From: Massilia kyonggiensis | Lineage (GTDB): Bacteria; Pseudomonadota; Gammaproteobacteria; Burkholderiales; Burkholderiaceae_D | Assembly: GCF_024756235.1 (NCBI RefSeq) | Contig: NZ_JANUGY010000012.1 | Location: 87,552-151,551 of the forward strand | DNA: 64,000 bases | Reading direction: 5' to 3' | Shown here: in pieces, positions 25,756 to 33,285 of the stretch | Position numbering within the stretch: position 1 is the stretch's first letter | Layout: each line of letters begins with the position of its first letter | The notes under the pieces: generated by a model | Databases searched by the model: none | What the model saw: the letters and a program-made list of their open reading frames with translations, nothing else | What the model was told of the DNA's origin: nothing | Position numbers and translations under genes: made by a program

Positions 25756-26565
25756 TTGCAACATCAAGGCGATCGCCCGGTCCGTGGCGGCCGGCCCAGC
25801 CTGCTCTCGCCCGAAGAGCAGCCGGTTCAGGAGCGGCAGGGCATCCTCAGTTCGCTGGACGGCATGCCCGGGCAGGCAGCGGCTGCACCGGGGCCGCGGC
25901 CCCGTTCGCGTGCGCTGGCATGGGGCGGCGTGGCGGCAGGCGTGGTTGCCGTGTGCGGTGCGTTGTTCCTGTTCGGCGGGGGCGACGAACGTCCCGTGCT
26001 GACGCCAGCGCCGGTGCAGGTCGCGGCCGCACCGGTAACGCCGCCCGTCACGCCGGTCGCGCTGCCAGCGCCTGCACCCACACCCACAGCCGCACCGGCA
26101 CCGGCGGCCGCCGTGCTGCACGACGAGCCGGCGGCGCCGGTCGAGCCCATGACCAATCCGTTGGCCGACATGGCGCCTGCGCCCGCGCCCGCGCCGCGCA
26201 AGGAACGTGCGGCCAAACCGGAGAAGTCCGCGAAGGCGGACAAGGCCGAACGCAAGGAAGCGCACGCGAAGGCGGGGCACGCGAAAGCCCAGGACAAGGC
26301 GCGCGAGGCCGCGAAGGACAAGAAGACGAAGGCGAAACCGGGCGCGGTGCGGGAGCAGGACAGCGACGTCGTGCTGCTCGCGGCCCTGATCGGCCACATG
26401 GAACCGAAGCGGGGCAAGGCGACGCCGGCGGAACAGCTGGCGTCGTGCCGCCGCTACAACGCGGCCGGCGAGGAACAGTGCCGCGCACGGGTCTGCGCGA
26501 CGGCCGGCCCCAAGGAGCCGGCGTGCAAGCGGGTGCAGGCTGCGCGCGCGGACGCGGAGTCGTGA
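25756..26565 (+). CDS. Unrecognised membrane-anchored Ala/Pro/Lys-rich protein with Cys-rich tail
   Basis: I do not recognise this family. The 269-residue protein has a short cytoplasmic segment, one membrane helix at ~54-74 (LAWGGVAAGVVAVCGALFLF), and a Pro/Ala-rich stretch (~80-150). A Lys/Ala-rich, probably helical segment (~155-200) and a C-terminal region with four Cys follow (SCRRYNAAGEEQCRARVCATAG and EPACKR). The start is TTG at 25756, five bases after AAGGAG. It shares a control region with tagX-tssM, so an accessory T6SS envelope role is plausible but unproven. It ends one base before the stop of the convergent solute-binding gene. Confidence 0.7.
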   Translation: MQHQGDRPVRGGRPSLLSPEEQPVQERQGILSSLDGMPGQAAAAPGPRPRSRALAWGGVAAGVVAVCGALFLFGGGDERPVLTPAPVQVAAAPVTPPVTPVALPAPAPTPTAAPAPAAAVLHDEPAAPVEPMTNPLADMAPAPAPAPRKERAAKPEKSAKADKAERKEAHAKAGHAKAQDKAREAAKDKKTKAKPGAVREQDSDVVLLAALIGHMEPKRGKATPAEQLASCRRYNAAGEEQCRARVCATAGPKEPACKRVQAARADAES

Positions 26566-26566
26566 C

Positions 26567-27346
26567 CTAGCGCTGCGCGGCCGGCGGCCGGTACGCGCCG
26601 TAGCGCATGCCGATCGCCGCGATCGCGCCGTCGGCCAGGCGTGCACGCACGATGCCGTTCACGCGGGCCAGCGTGGCGGCGTCCGTGTCGAGCAGGTCGA
26701 TCGCCACGTCGAAGCCGAATTCGTCCGGATCGAGCAGCGTGTCCAGCACGCGCAGGTGCGCCGCGCCGGCTTGCTGCCGATACCAGCCGGCCGCCACGTC
26801 CGACACGATGCCGGCGTCCGCGTCGCCCCGCACCACGGCGGCGATGATCTCGGGATCCGTCCGGAACCGCACCCACACGGGCACGCCGCGCGCATTGAGC
26901 CAGCGGTGCGCCCACGAGCCGCTCGGTACCGCGACGTGGCCCGTACGCAGCGATTCCAGCGTGGCGACGGGACCGCGGCCCGTGTCCACCACGACCGCGC
27001 CGGCCCGCATCCACGGCACCGTCAGCACGTTGCGCCACGACGTCACCGGGTCCGAAGCCTTGACGACGGCCGCGCCCATGATCGCGTCGCAGCCCACGCG
27101 GCGGGCCAGCTCGCGGCGTGGAATCCAGCGCACGCCGAGCGTGAGACCGAGGTCGGACGCGACGAGCCGGCCCAGGTCGACGTACAGCCCGGCGGGGGTG
27201 CCGTCGCGCCGCGAGAACGGCATGTCGTCCGGCGCCGCGCAGATCACGAACTCGTTCGACGCCGCCATCTCGGGCAGCGTACGCGCCTGTGCGGCCGCCG
27301 CCACGCAAGCCAGGGCGACCAGGCCATGCTTCCGAAGACGCGCCAT
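26567..27346 (-). CDS. Periplasmic solute-binding protein, PQQ-dehydrogenase associated (MoxJ-like)
   Basis: The 259-residue product has a signal peptide (ending near AAAQA-R) and a family 3 solute-binding fold: FVICAAPDDMPFSRRDGTPAG, then YVDLGRLVASDLGLTL, and ARRVGCDAIMGA. Such proteins accompany quinoprotein dehydrogenases (MoxJ next to methanol dehydrogenase) and are thought to help assembly or substrate delivery. It is the last gene of the porin/PQQ-dehydrogenase/cytochrome operon, 9 bases after the cytochrome gene. No ABC permease or ATPase is nearby, which argues against a normal uptake role. Confidence 0.8.
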   Translation of the reverse strand: MARLRKHGLVALACVAAAAQARTLPEMAASNEFVICAAPDDMPFSRRDGTPAGLYVDLGRLVASDLGLTLGVRWIPRRELARRVGCDAIMGAAVVKASDPVTSWRNVLTVPWMRAGAVVVDTGRGPVATLESLRTGHVAVPSGSWAHRWLNARGVPVWVRFRTDPEIIAAVVRGDADAGIVSDVAAGWYRQQAGAAHLRVLDTLLDPDEFGFDVAIDLLDTDAATLARVNGIVRARLADGAIAAIGMRYGAYRPPAAQR

Positions 27347-27355
27347 AGCGGCCTC

Positions 27356-27715
27356 CTATTTCGCCGCGCCGGCGTTCTTCAGCGACAGGATGTACGCGGT
27401 CAGTTCCTGGATCTGCTGCTCGTTGAACGCGCCTTTCCACGCCGGCATGTTGAAGGCGCCGCGCTGCTTGCCGTTCGCGATCGTCTCCATGACGTATTCC
27501 TTCGTCAGGTCGTCGCGGCCCTGCAGCGGGGCCGCCTTGCCGCCCGAGCCGGCGTTGCCGTGGCAGTAGACGCAGCTCTGGTTGAAGCGCTTCGCGCCCG
27601 CCTCGATCATGGCCTGGTCGGGCTTGGCGGGGCCGGAAATGGTCGGCGCGACGGCCATGGCGGCGGAAGCGCATGCGAGCTGCGCCGCGAGGGCGCAGGC
27701 GATGGGTTTGAACAT
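27356..27715 (-). CDS. Small c-type cytochrome, electron acceptor of the PQQ dehydrogenase
   Basis: This 119-residue exported protein has a signal peptide (cleavage near AMA-V), one heme site CVYCH (C48, C51, H52), and a likely axial Met in FNMPAWKG. Size and spacing fit a class I cytochrome c of the kind that takes electrons from quinoprotein alcohol dehydrogenases. It lies directly downstream of the PQQ dehydrogenase gene on the same strand, with a GC-rich hairpin between them. It might also serve the GMC dehydrogenase encoded in the divergent operon. Confidence 0.9.
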   Translation of the reverse strand: MFKPIACALAAQLACASAAMAVAPTISGPAKPDQAMIEAGAKRFNQSCVYCHGNAGSGGKAAPLQGRDDLTKEYVMETIANGKQRGAFNMPAWKGAFNEQQIQELTAYILSLKNAGAAK

Positions 27716-27747
27716 GAGTGTCTCCTTGATTGTCGTTGGTGGTGAAA

Positions 27748-27768
27748 GCGGGCGCGCGCGGCGCCCGC
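27748..27768 (-). other. GC-rich mRNA hairpin between PQQ dehydrogenase and cytochrome genes
   Basis: GCGGGCGC at 27748-27755 and GCGCCCGC at 27761-27768 form a perfect 8-base-pair stem with a five-base loop. No T-run follows on the minus strand, so it is not a normal terminator. It may stabilise the upstream part of the transcript and set unequal expression of dehydrogenase and cytochrome. Confidence 0.5.
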
Positions 27769-27805
27769 GTTGAAGCGAAAACGAGCGCGCCGAGCGCGCT
27801 GAACG

Positions 27806-29470
27806 TTAATCGAGCGCGAACACGACCATCGCCGCGCCGCCGGTGAGTTGCTTCACGGCCGGGAAGGCCGAGGCCATGAAGCCGGGCGCCAGCGAGCCCC
27901 AGCCGCTCGGGACGGCGATGTACTGCTTGCCGTTCACCGCATAGCTGACGATGCCGCCGCGGATGCCGGAACCGGTCTGGAACTTCCACAGCTCCGCGCC
28001 CGTGTCGGCGTCATACGCGTGCACGAAGCCCTGCGGATCGCCGTTGAACACGAGGCCCCCGCCTGTCGTCAGCACGCTGCCCAGGCCCGGGATCGGATAC
28101 TTGACGCTCCATTTCAGCTTGCCCGTGAGCGGATCGCGCGCGTCGAGGCGGCCCTCGGCGGGACGGTCCGGCGGCGGCACGGCTTCCAGCTTGTCGACGC
28201 CGAGGTACAGGCTCGCGATGCCCATGCCGGACGTCTCCTGCTTGGCCGGGATGACGTTCTGGCAGACTTCCATCGCGTTCGTGTACCACAGCTTCGTCTT
28301 CGGGTTGTATGCCCCCGCGTTGTAGCTGCGCGTGCCGAGCAGGTAGGGGCACAGCAGGGTCTCTTTCCCGACCGGCATCTCGCGCCGGCCGACGAGTTCT
28401 CCCGTCTTCGGGTCGATCGTCTTGACGAAGTTGTAGGTCTGGCTCAGCGGCCACACGTTTTCCAGCCTGCCGTCCGCCTTGTCCATCACGAACACGAAGC
28501 CGCTCTTGTTCAGGTGGACGACGACGTCCTTGCCGTCCTTCTTGAGGAGCAGGGCTTCGTACGTGGAGTCGTAGTCGAACGTGTCGTGCGGGATCTCCTG
28601 GCGATGCCATTTCAGCTTGCCCGTCTTCGGATCGAGCGCCAGCAGGCTCGCCGTGTACAGGTTGTCGCCCTTGCGGCCGTCGCCGTAGAAGTCCGGCGCG
28701 GCATTGCTCGTGCCGATGAAGAACGTGTCCGACGCCGCGTCGTACGTGCCCGGCATCCAGGCGCCGCCGCCCGCGACTTCGCCCGTGTCGCCGGGCCAGC
28801 TGGCCGGATCGTCGCGGATCGTGTCGAAGGTCCACAGCTTCGCGCCGGTGATGGCGTTCACCGCGTAGATCTTGCCGCGCTGCGCCTGGTCGCCGCCCGT
28901 CGTGCCGCCGATCAGGACATCGCCCGCCAGCACGGGCGACGACGAGAACAGGCAGCCGAAGCACTTCTTCAAATCCGTCAGCTGCGTGGACCATACCTCC
29001 TTGCCCGTCTTGTCGTCGATGGCGACGAAACGGCCGTCCAGGGTGCCGAGATAGATGCGGCCGTGGCCCATCGTGAGGCTGCGGCCCAGCGACGCGTAAA
29101 AACTTTCGGAGGCGACGGCGGCCAGCTTCGGCTGGTAGTGCCACAGGGGCTTGCCGGTGGCGCCGTCCAGCGCGAACACGTGGTTGTTCGGGCCCACGTA
29201 GTACAGCACGCCGTCCTTGACGAGCGGCGTGGAGACGAGGCCGGACGTGATGTCGCCGGGCTGGTGGATCCACACGGGTTTCAGCTGCTTGACGTTCTTC
29301 GTCGTGATCTGGTCCAGCGGCGAATAGCGCCAGGCGTTGGACGTGCGGTGGTACTGCGTCCAGTTGGCGGCGTCCTCGTCGTCGTGGGCCGCCGACGGTT
29401 GGGCCAGCGACAGGGCGAGCAGGAAGGCGGCGACGGCGGCCGCCGTGTTGGAGCGGGTGGTCGGATGCAT
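27806..29470 (-). CDS. PQQ-dependent alcohol dehydrogenase, periplasmic quinoprotein
   Basis: The 554-residue enzyme has a signal peptide (ending near PSAAH) and an eight-bladed propeller of Trp-docking repeats (DGATGKPLWHYQPKL, DDKTGKEVWSTQLT, DPKTGKLKWHRQEIP). D299 in FDYDS is the expected catalytic Asp. D301, two residues on, matches the DxD pattern of lanthanide-dependent enzymes of this superfamily, but this is suggestive only. The vicinal Cys-Cys pair of classical methanol/ethanol dehydrogenases is absent; C170 and C173 (KCFGC) are present instead. It oxidises an alcohol in the periplasm and passes electrons to cytochrome c. Substrate unknown. It follows the porin gene. Confidence 0.9.
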   Translation of the reverse strand: MHPTTRSNTAAAVAAFLLALSLAQPSAAHDDEDAANWTQYHRTSNAWRYSPLDQITTKNVKQLKPVWIHQPGDITSGLVSTPLVKDGVLYYVGPNNHVFALDGATGKPLWHYQPKLAAVASESFYASLGRSLTMGHGRIYLGTLDGRFVAIDDKTGKEVWSTQLTDLKKCFGCLFSSSPVLAGDVLIGGTTGGDQAQRGKIYAVNAITGAKLWTFDTIRDDPASWPGDTGEVAGGGAWMPGTYDAASDTFFIGTSNAAPDFYGDGRKGDNLYTASLLALDPKTGKLKWHRQEIPHDTFDYDSTYEALLLKKDGKDVVVHLNKSGFVFVMDKADGRLENVWPLSQTYNFVKTIDPKTGELVGRREMPVGKETLLCPYLLGTRSYNAGAYNPKTKLWYTNAMEVCQNVIPAKQETSGMGIASLYLGVDKLEAVPPPDRPAEGRLDARDPLTGKLKWSVKYPIPGLGSVLTTGGGLVFNGDPQGFVHAYDADTGAELWKFQTGSGIRGGIVSYAVNGKQYIAVPSGWGSLAPGFMASAFPAVKQLTGGAAMVVFALD

Positions 29471-29499
29471 GTTGGATTCCTCGGGATGCGTTGGATGGA

Positions 29500-30702
29500 T
29501 CACCACACGAAGCGGCCGCCGAGGGTCGCGTAGCGGGTGTTGGTCGGCCGGCCGAACACGGGGTTCAGCGAGAACGTCGAGCGCGCGAGTTCGGCATACA
29601 CCGTCACGTGCGGGTTCACCGCGTAATAGGCGCCCCCGATGCGCGATTGCGCGAGGTGGCCCGGCGTGCTCGCCGTGTCGTCGATGCGCGTGCGGCCGTA
29701 GCTCGCGCGCAGCGACAGCGCGTCCGTCGCATGCCACACGACCTGGGCAAAGCCGCCGCGGCTGCGGCGTTCGCGGCCGGCCGCATCCAGCGCGTCGACG
29801 TCCTGCATCAGCACGGAGCCGAGGCCGTCCGCCTTGAAGCCGGACAGGTGGAAGTTCAGCGGGCCCACGTCGACCGTCGTGCCGGCCGACACGCCGCGCG
29901 TGTGCACGTCGTCCTGCACGCACGCGCCGCCGCCCGCGACGGTGCAGTGGCGCGCCGTCTGCCACGTGAAGTCGCCGTACAGCTTGAACTTGGCGCCGGC
30001 CAGCTGGTCGTTGTAGTACACGCCGCCTTCCACGCGCGGGGAATTCGTCTGGTCCGCGCCGGCGCCCGTGAACACGTTGCGGATCTGGCTCGGGTCGTAC
30101 AGCGCCACGGAGAACGACAGCGGCACGGTCTTCGGCGAGTTGTAGCGCAGGCCCGCGTTGAAGTTCGTGTACATGTAGCCCGCGTTGAACGTGGCGGCCA
30201 GCGCGTTCGTCGTGTTGACGACGTCGTAGCCGGTCAGTCCGCCCGCCAGTACCGATGCATCGGCCAGCACGGGTTCCGCCTGGTAGATGCCGTAGGACTT
30301 GCCGATCACGATCTCGCCCCAGGCGGCGGACGCCTTGGCCCACATCTCGCGCGGGTCCAGCGACTTGCTGCCCGTGTTGCCGACGTTCCCCGCGTTGCGG
30401 AAATTGCCTTCGCCCGACTGCGAGTTGATGTACAAGCCCACGCGGCTGCTGTACGTGATGCCGTCGATGGCGGGCGAGGTGACCGTGAACGCGAACAGGC
30501 TCGGCGTCGTGCCCGAGGTCATGCGGAAGCCCGTCGTGCCCGCGTCGTCGCCGTTCTGGCGGTGTGCCTGCACGATGATCCAGCCGTCCGTGCCGAGCTT
30601 CCAGCCGCCCGGCGTCTCGAATTCGACGGCCGCGTGGGCGGAACCTGCGGCCGCGCAGGCCACCAGCGCGACCAGCATGCGGGTCGTGTGTATCTCTTTC
30701 AT
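29500..30702 (-). CDS. Gram-negative porin, first gene of the PQQ dehydrogenase operon
   Basis: This 400-residue protein has a signal peptide (cleavage at SAHA-A) followed by VEFETPGGWKLGTDGWIIV and alternating beta-strands typical of burkholderial trimeric porins. It ends RFVW rather than the usual terminal Phe. The ATG at 30702 follows GGAGAC; starts farther upstream lie within the control region. The gene is the first after a sigma-54-type promoter at 30746-30760 and precedes the PQQ dehydrogenase by 29 bases. It probably admits the dehydrogenase substrate to the periplasm. Confidence 0.88.
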   Translation of the reverse strand: MKEIHTTRMLVALVACAAAGSAHAAVEFETPGGWKLGTDGWIIVQAHRQNGDDAGTTGFRMTSGTTPSLFAFTVTSPAIDGITYSSRVGLYINSQSGEGNFRNAGNVGNTGSKSLDPREMWAKASAAWGEIVIGKSYGIYQAEPVLADASVLAGGLTGYDVVNTTNALAATFNAGYMYTNFNAGLRYNSPKTVPLSFSVALYDPSQIRNVFTGAGADQTNSPRVEGGVYYNDQLAGAKFKLYGDFTWQTARHCTVAGGGACVQDDVHTRGVSAGTTVDVGPLNFHLSGFKADGLGSVLMQDVDALDAAGRERRSRGGFAQVVWHATDALSLRASYGRTRIDDTASTPGHLAQSRIGGAYYAVNPHVTVYAELARSTFSLNPVFGRPTNTRYATLGGRFVW

Positions 30703-30745
30703 GTCGTCTCCATTGATTGTTGTGGGTACTGCGCTGGTGGCTTCT

Positions 30746-30760
30746 GCAAAAACGGTGCCA
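30746..30760 (-). promoter_or_regulatory. Sigma-54 (-24/-12) promoter of the porin/PQQ dehydrogenase operon
   Basis: Read on the minus strand the site is TGGCACCGTTTTTGC. It has GG and GC exactly ten bases apart and matches the -24/-12 consensus (TGGCAC-N5-TTGC) at every key base. The predicted start is near 30735, about 33 bases before the porin ATG. Confidence 0.85.
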
Positions 30761-30797
30761 CCGGCTGCTTCTCTCTTGCAGAGCCGCGCGCGCTGAA

Positions 30798-30837
30798 ACA
30801 GATGTCGCAGCCGGGCCGCCCGCGCCTGCGACAGATG
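30798..30837. promoter_or_regulatory. Shared upstream activator element between two sigma-54 promoters
   Basis: ACAGATGTCGCAG at 30798-30810 and CTGCGACAGATG at 30826-30837 form an inverted repeat with TGTCGCAG half-sites. The second half, read on the minus strand, is CATCTGTCGCAG, the same word found twice ahead of the VOC gene. It lies roughly 65-110 bases upstream of both divergent promoters, the usual distance for an enhancer-binding protein. The AcoR-like protein at 38011-39957 is the obvious candidate. Confidence 0.7.
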
Positions 30838-30883
30838 ACGCGGAAATCGGCCATTTGGCCCGTGGCGACAAGGGAAACGGGCA

Positions 30884-30898
30884 TGGCATCGAATTTGC
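30884..30898 (+). promoter_or_regulatory. Sigma-54 (-24/-12) promoter of the E1/E2/GMC/lipA operon
   Basis: TGGCATCGAATTTGC has GG at 30885-30886 and GC at 30897-30898, ten bases apart as sigma-54 requires. The predicted start is near 30910. AAGGAG at 30932 then serves the E1 alpha ATG at 30946. The site faces away from the porin promoter and shares its upstream element. Confidence 0.8.
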
Positions 30899-30945
30899 TG
30901 AAGGGGTAGGTGCATGCATCAACCCACAGACAAGGAGACAGCAAC

Positions 30946-31956
30946 ATGCAGCCGACACGGGAACACCTGCTCTGGATGTACGAGAAGATGATCGAGATCC
31001 GCGAGTACGAAGAAACGATGGCGAAGGTTTACCTCGAGGGCAAGCTGCCCCCGAAGATCCAGAAGGGCCTCGCATTCGACATCGGCGCCGGCCCCGTGCC
31101 GGGCGAGATGCACCTCGCCGCCGGCCAGGAACCGGTCGCCGTCGGCGTGTGCGCGCACCTGGGCAATGACGACAGCGTCGTCGGCGCGCACCGCTCGCAC
31201 CACTTCGCCATCGCCAAGGGCGTGCCGCTCGACGCGATGACGGCCGAGATGTTCGGCAAGGACACGGGACTGGGCCGCGGCAAGGGCGGCCACATGCACC
31301 TGTTCCACGTGCCGACCAAGTTTTCGTGCAGCGGCATCGTGGGCGCAAGCGCCCCGCAGGCCTGCGGCGCCGCGCTTGCCGCGCGCAAGCTGGGCAAGGA
31401 CTGGGTCGCCATCGCCTTCTTCGGCGAAGGCGCCGCCAACCAGGGCGCGTTCCACGAGGCGCTGAACCTCGCGGCCGTCTGGAAGCTGCCCGTCGTCTTC
31501 GTCTGCGAAGACAACAAGTACGGCATCTCGGTGGAGAAATCCGTGTCCACGTCCGTCGCGTCGAACGCCGTGCGCGGCGCCGGCTACGGCATGCCGGGCG
31601 TGCTCGTCGAGCGCAACGACGCCGTCGAGGTGTACGCGGCCGCCGGTGCCGCCATCGCCCGCGCCCGGAGGGGCGAAGGCCCGACGCTCATCGAAGTCAA
31701 GACGGACCGCTACTTCGGCCACTTCCAGGGCGATCCCGAGACCTACCGCCCCAAAGGAGAAAGTGCCGCGCTGCGCCAGGACGACCCAATCGTGCGGCTG
31801 GGCGCGCGCCTGCGTGCCGAGGGCCTGATCGACGAGGCGCAGGACCGTGACCTGCGCCTCGCAATCGCGGGCCGCGTCGAGGCGGCATTCGCCTTCGGCC
31901 GCAACAGCCCGTACCCGGATCCGAAGGACGCCCTGAAACACGTATTTGCCGAATAA
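30946..31956 (+). CDS. TPP-dependent dehydrogenase E1 alpha subunit (acetoin/pyruvate dehydrogenase type)
   Basis: The 336-residue protein has the E1 alpha pattern: MYEKMIEIREYEETMAKVY, GEMHLAAGQEPVAVGVCAHL, HRSHHFAIAKGV, GRGKGGHMHLF, and a TPP motif starting GEGAANQGAFHEALNLAA and ending EDNKYG. It resembles AcoA of acetoin dehydrogenase more than classical PdhA. With E1 beta it would decarboxylate or cleave the substrate and pass an acyl group to lipoate. The ATG at 30946 follows AAGGAG; the earlier ATG at 30910 would fall at the predicted transcription start. First gene of a sigma-54 operon. Confidence 0.88.
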   Translation: MQPTREHLLWMYEKMIEIREYEETMAKVYLEGKLPPKIQKGLAFDIGAGPVPGEMHLAAGQEPVAVGVCAHLGNDDSVVGAHRSHHFAIAKGVPLDAMTAEMFGKDTGLGRGKGGHMHLFHVPTKFSCSGIVGASAPQACGAALAARKLGKDWVAIAFFGEGAANQGAFHEALNLAAVWKLPVVFVCEDNKYGISVEKSVSTSVASNAVRGAGYGMPGVLVERNDAVEVYAAAGAAIARARRGEGPTLIEVKTDRYFGHFQGDPETYRPKGESAALRQDDPIVRLGARLRAEGLIDEAQDRDLRLAIAGRVEAAFAFGRNSPYPDPKDALKHVFAE

Positions 31957-31972
31957 GACAAGGAGACACAGC

Positions 31973-33040
31973 ATGCAAGACAACACCAAGAGTGCCGTGC
32001 GCACGCTCACCATGGCGCAGGCCATCGCCGAGGCCATCGGCCAGGAAATGGAGCGCGATCCGTCCGTGTTCGTGATGGGCGAGGACATCGGCAAGTACGG
32101 CGGCATCTTTTCCGCCACCACGGGCCTGCTCGACCGCTTCGGCCCCGAGCGCATCATGGAGACGCCGATCTCGGAAACCGCGTTCATGGGCGCCGCCGTG
32201 GGCGCTGCCGCGGAAGGGCTGCGTCCCATCGCGGAACTGATGTTCGTCGACTTCTTCGGCGTCTGCTTCGACCAGATCTACAACCACATGGCGAAGAATT
32301 CGTACATGTCCGGCGGCGCACTGAAACTGCCGGTGGTGATCACGACGGGCATCGGCGGCGGCTACAACGACGCGGCCCAGCACTCGCAATGCCTGTACGC
32401 GAGCTTCGCCCACATGCCGGGCCTGAAGGTCGTCGTGCCGTCCAACGCGTACGACGCGAAAGGCCTCATGGTCCAGGCGATCCGCGACGACAACCCGGTC
32501 GTGTTCTGCTACCACAAGGGCATCATGGGGCTGTCGTGGATGTCGTACTTCGAGGGCAGCACGAACGCCGTGCCGCAGGAAGCGTACGCGATCCCGTTCG
32601 GCGAGGCGCGCGTCGTGCGCGAAGGCCGCGACGTCACCATCGTCACCCTGAGCCAGATGGTGCAGAAGGCGGCGATTGCGGCCGAACAGCTGGCGCAGGA
32701 AGGCATCTCCGTCGAAGTGCTGGACCTGCGCACCATCGTCCCGCTCGACCGCGCCGGCGTGCTGGCGTCCGTCGCCAAGACGGGCCGCGTGCTCATCGCG
32801 GACGAGGATTACCTGAGCTTCGGCCTGTCCGGCGAAATTGCGGCCCTCGTCGCCGAGCACCTCGACACCATTCAATTGCGCGCGCCGGTGAAGCGGCTGG
32901 CCGTGCCCGACGTGCCGATCCCGTTCAGCCGTCCGCTCGAACAGGCCGTCATCCCGCAGGTGGACGCCATCGCCGACGCCGTGCGCGGCCTGATGCGCGC
33001 GCAACCCATTCATCAACTTCAACAAGGAGCACAAGCATGA
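31973..33040 (+). CDS. TPP-dependent dehydrogenase E1 beta subunit (acetoin/pyruvate dehydrogenase type)
   Basis: The 355-residue product carries the E1 beta landmarks: TMAQAIAEAIGQEMERDPSV, VFVMGEDIGKYGGIF, ERIMETPISETAFMGAAVGAA, the transketolase core, and the C-terminal VEVLDLRTIVPLDRAGV segment. It would form the alpha2beta2 E1 with the preceding gene product. The start at 31973 has AAGGAGA seven bases upstream. Its stop overlaps the ATG of the lipoyl-domain gene by four bases. Confidence 0.9.
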   Translation: MQDNTKSAVRTLTMAQAIAEAIGQEMERDPSVFVMGEDIGKYGGIFSATTGLLDRFGPERIMETPISETAFMGAAVGAAAEGLRPIAELMFVDFFGVCFDQIYNHMAKNSYMSGGALKLPVVITTGIGGGYNDAAQHSQCLYASFAHMPGLKVVVPSNAYDAKGLMVQAIRDDNPVVFCYHKGIMGLSWMSYFEGSTNAVPQEAYAIPFGEARVVREGRDVTIVTLSQMVQKAAIAAEQLAQEGISVEVLDLRTIVPLDRAGVLASVAKTGRVLIADEDYLSFGLSGEIAALVAEHLDTIQLRAPVKRLAVPDVPIPFSRPLEQAVIPQVDAIADAVRGLMRAQPIHQLQQGAQA

Positions 33041-33282
33041 TCGACGTGAAACTGGACGGTGGCGTCTGGGACGATGTGGAAGAGGGGACCGAGGCCCTGC
33101 TGCAGGACTGGCAGGTCGAGGTGGGCCAGCAGGTGACGGCAGGCCAGACGCTCGTCGTCGCGGAACTGGTCAAGACGACGCACGAGGTGACGGCGCCGGC
33201 CGCGGGCCGTCTCGCGGCCATCGAGGTCGCCGCGGGCGACACGTTCGGCCGCCACACCGTGCTGGCGCGGATCGAGGGGTAG
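33037..33282 (+). CDS. Free-standing lipoyl-domain protein
   Basis: This 81-residue protein is a single biotinyl/lipoyl domain: VWDDVEEGTEALLQDWQVEVG, then VVAELVKTTHEVTAPAAG, with K46 in ELVKTT at the lipoylation position. In most E2 proteins this domain is fused to the acyltransferase; here it is a separate gene. The flanking basic/acidic pattern differs from the common DKA motif. It would be the mobile acyl carrier between E1 and the separate E2 catalytic protein. It is coupled to E1 beta by an ATGA overlap and ends three bases before the E2 gene. Confidence 0.92.
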   Translation: MIDVKLDGGVWDDVEEGTEALLQDWQVEVGQQVTAGQTLVVAELVKTTHEVTAPAAGRLAAIEVAAGDTFGRHTVLARIEG

Positions 33283-33285
33283 GCC

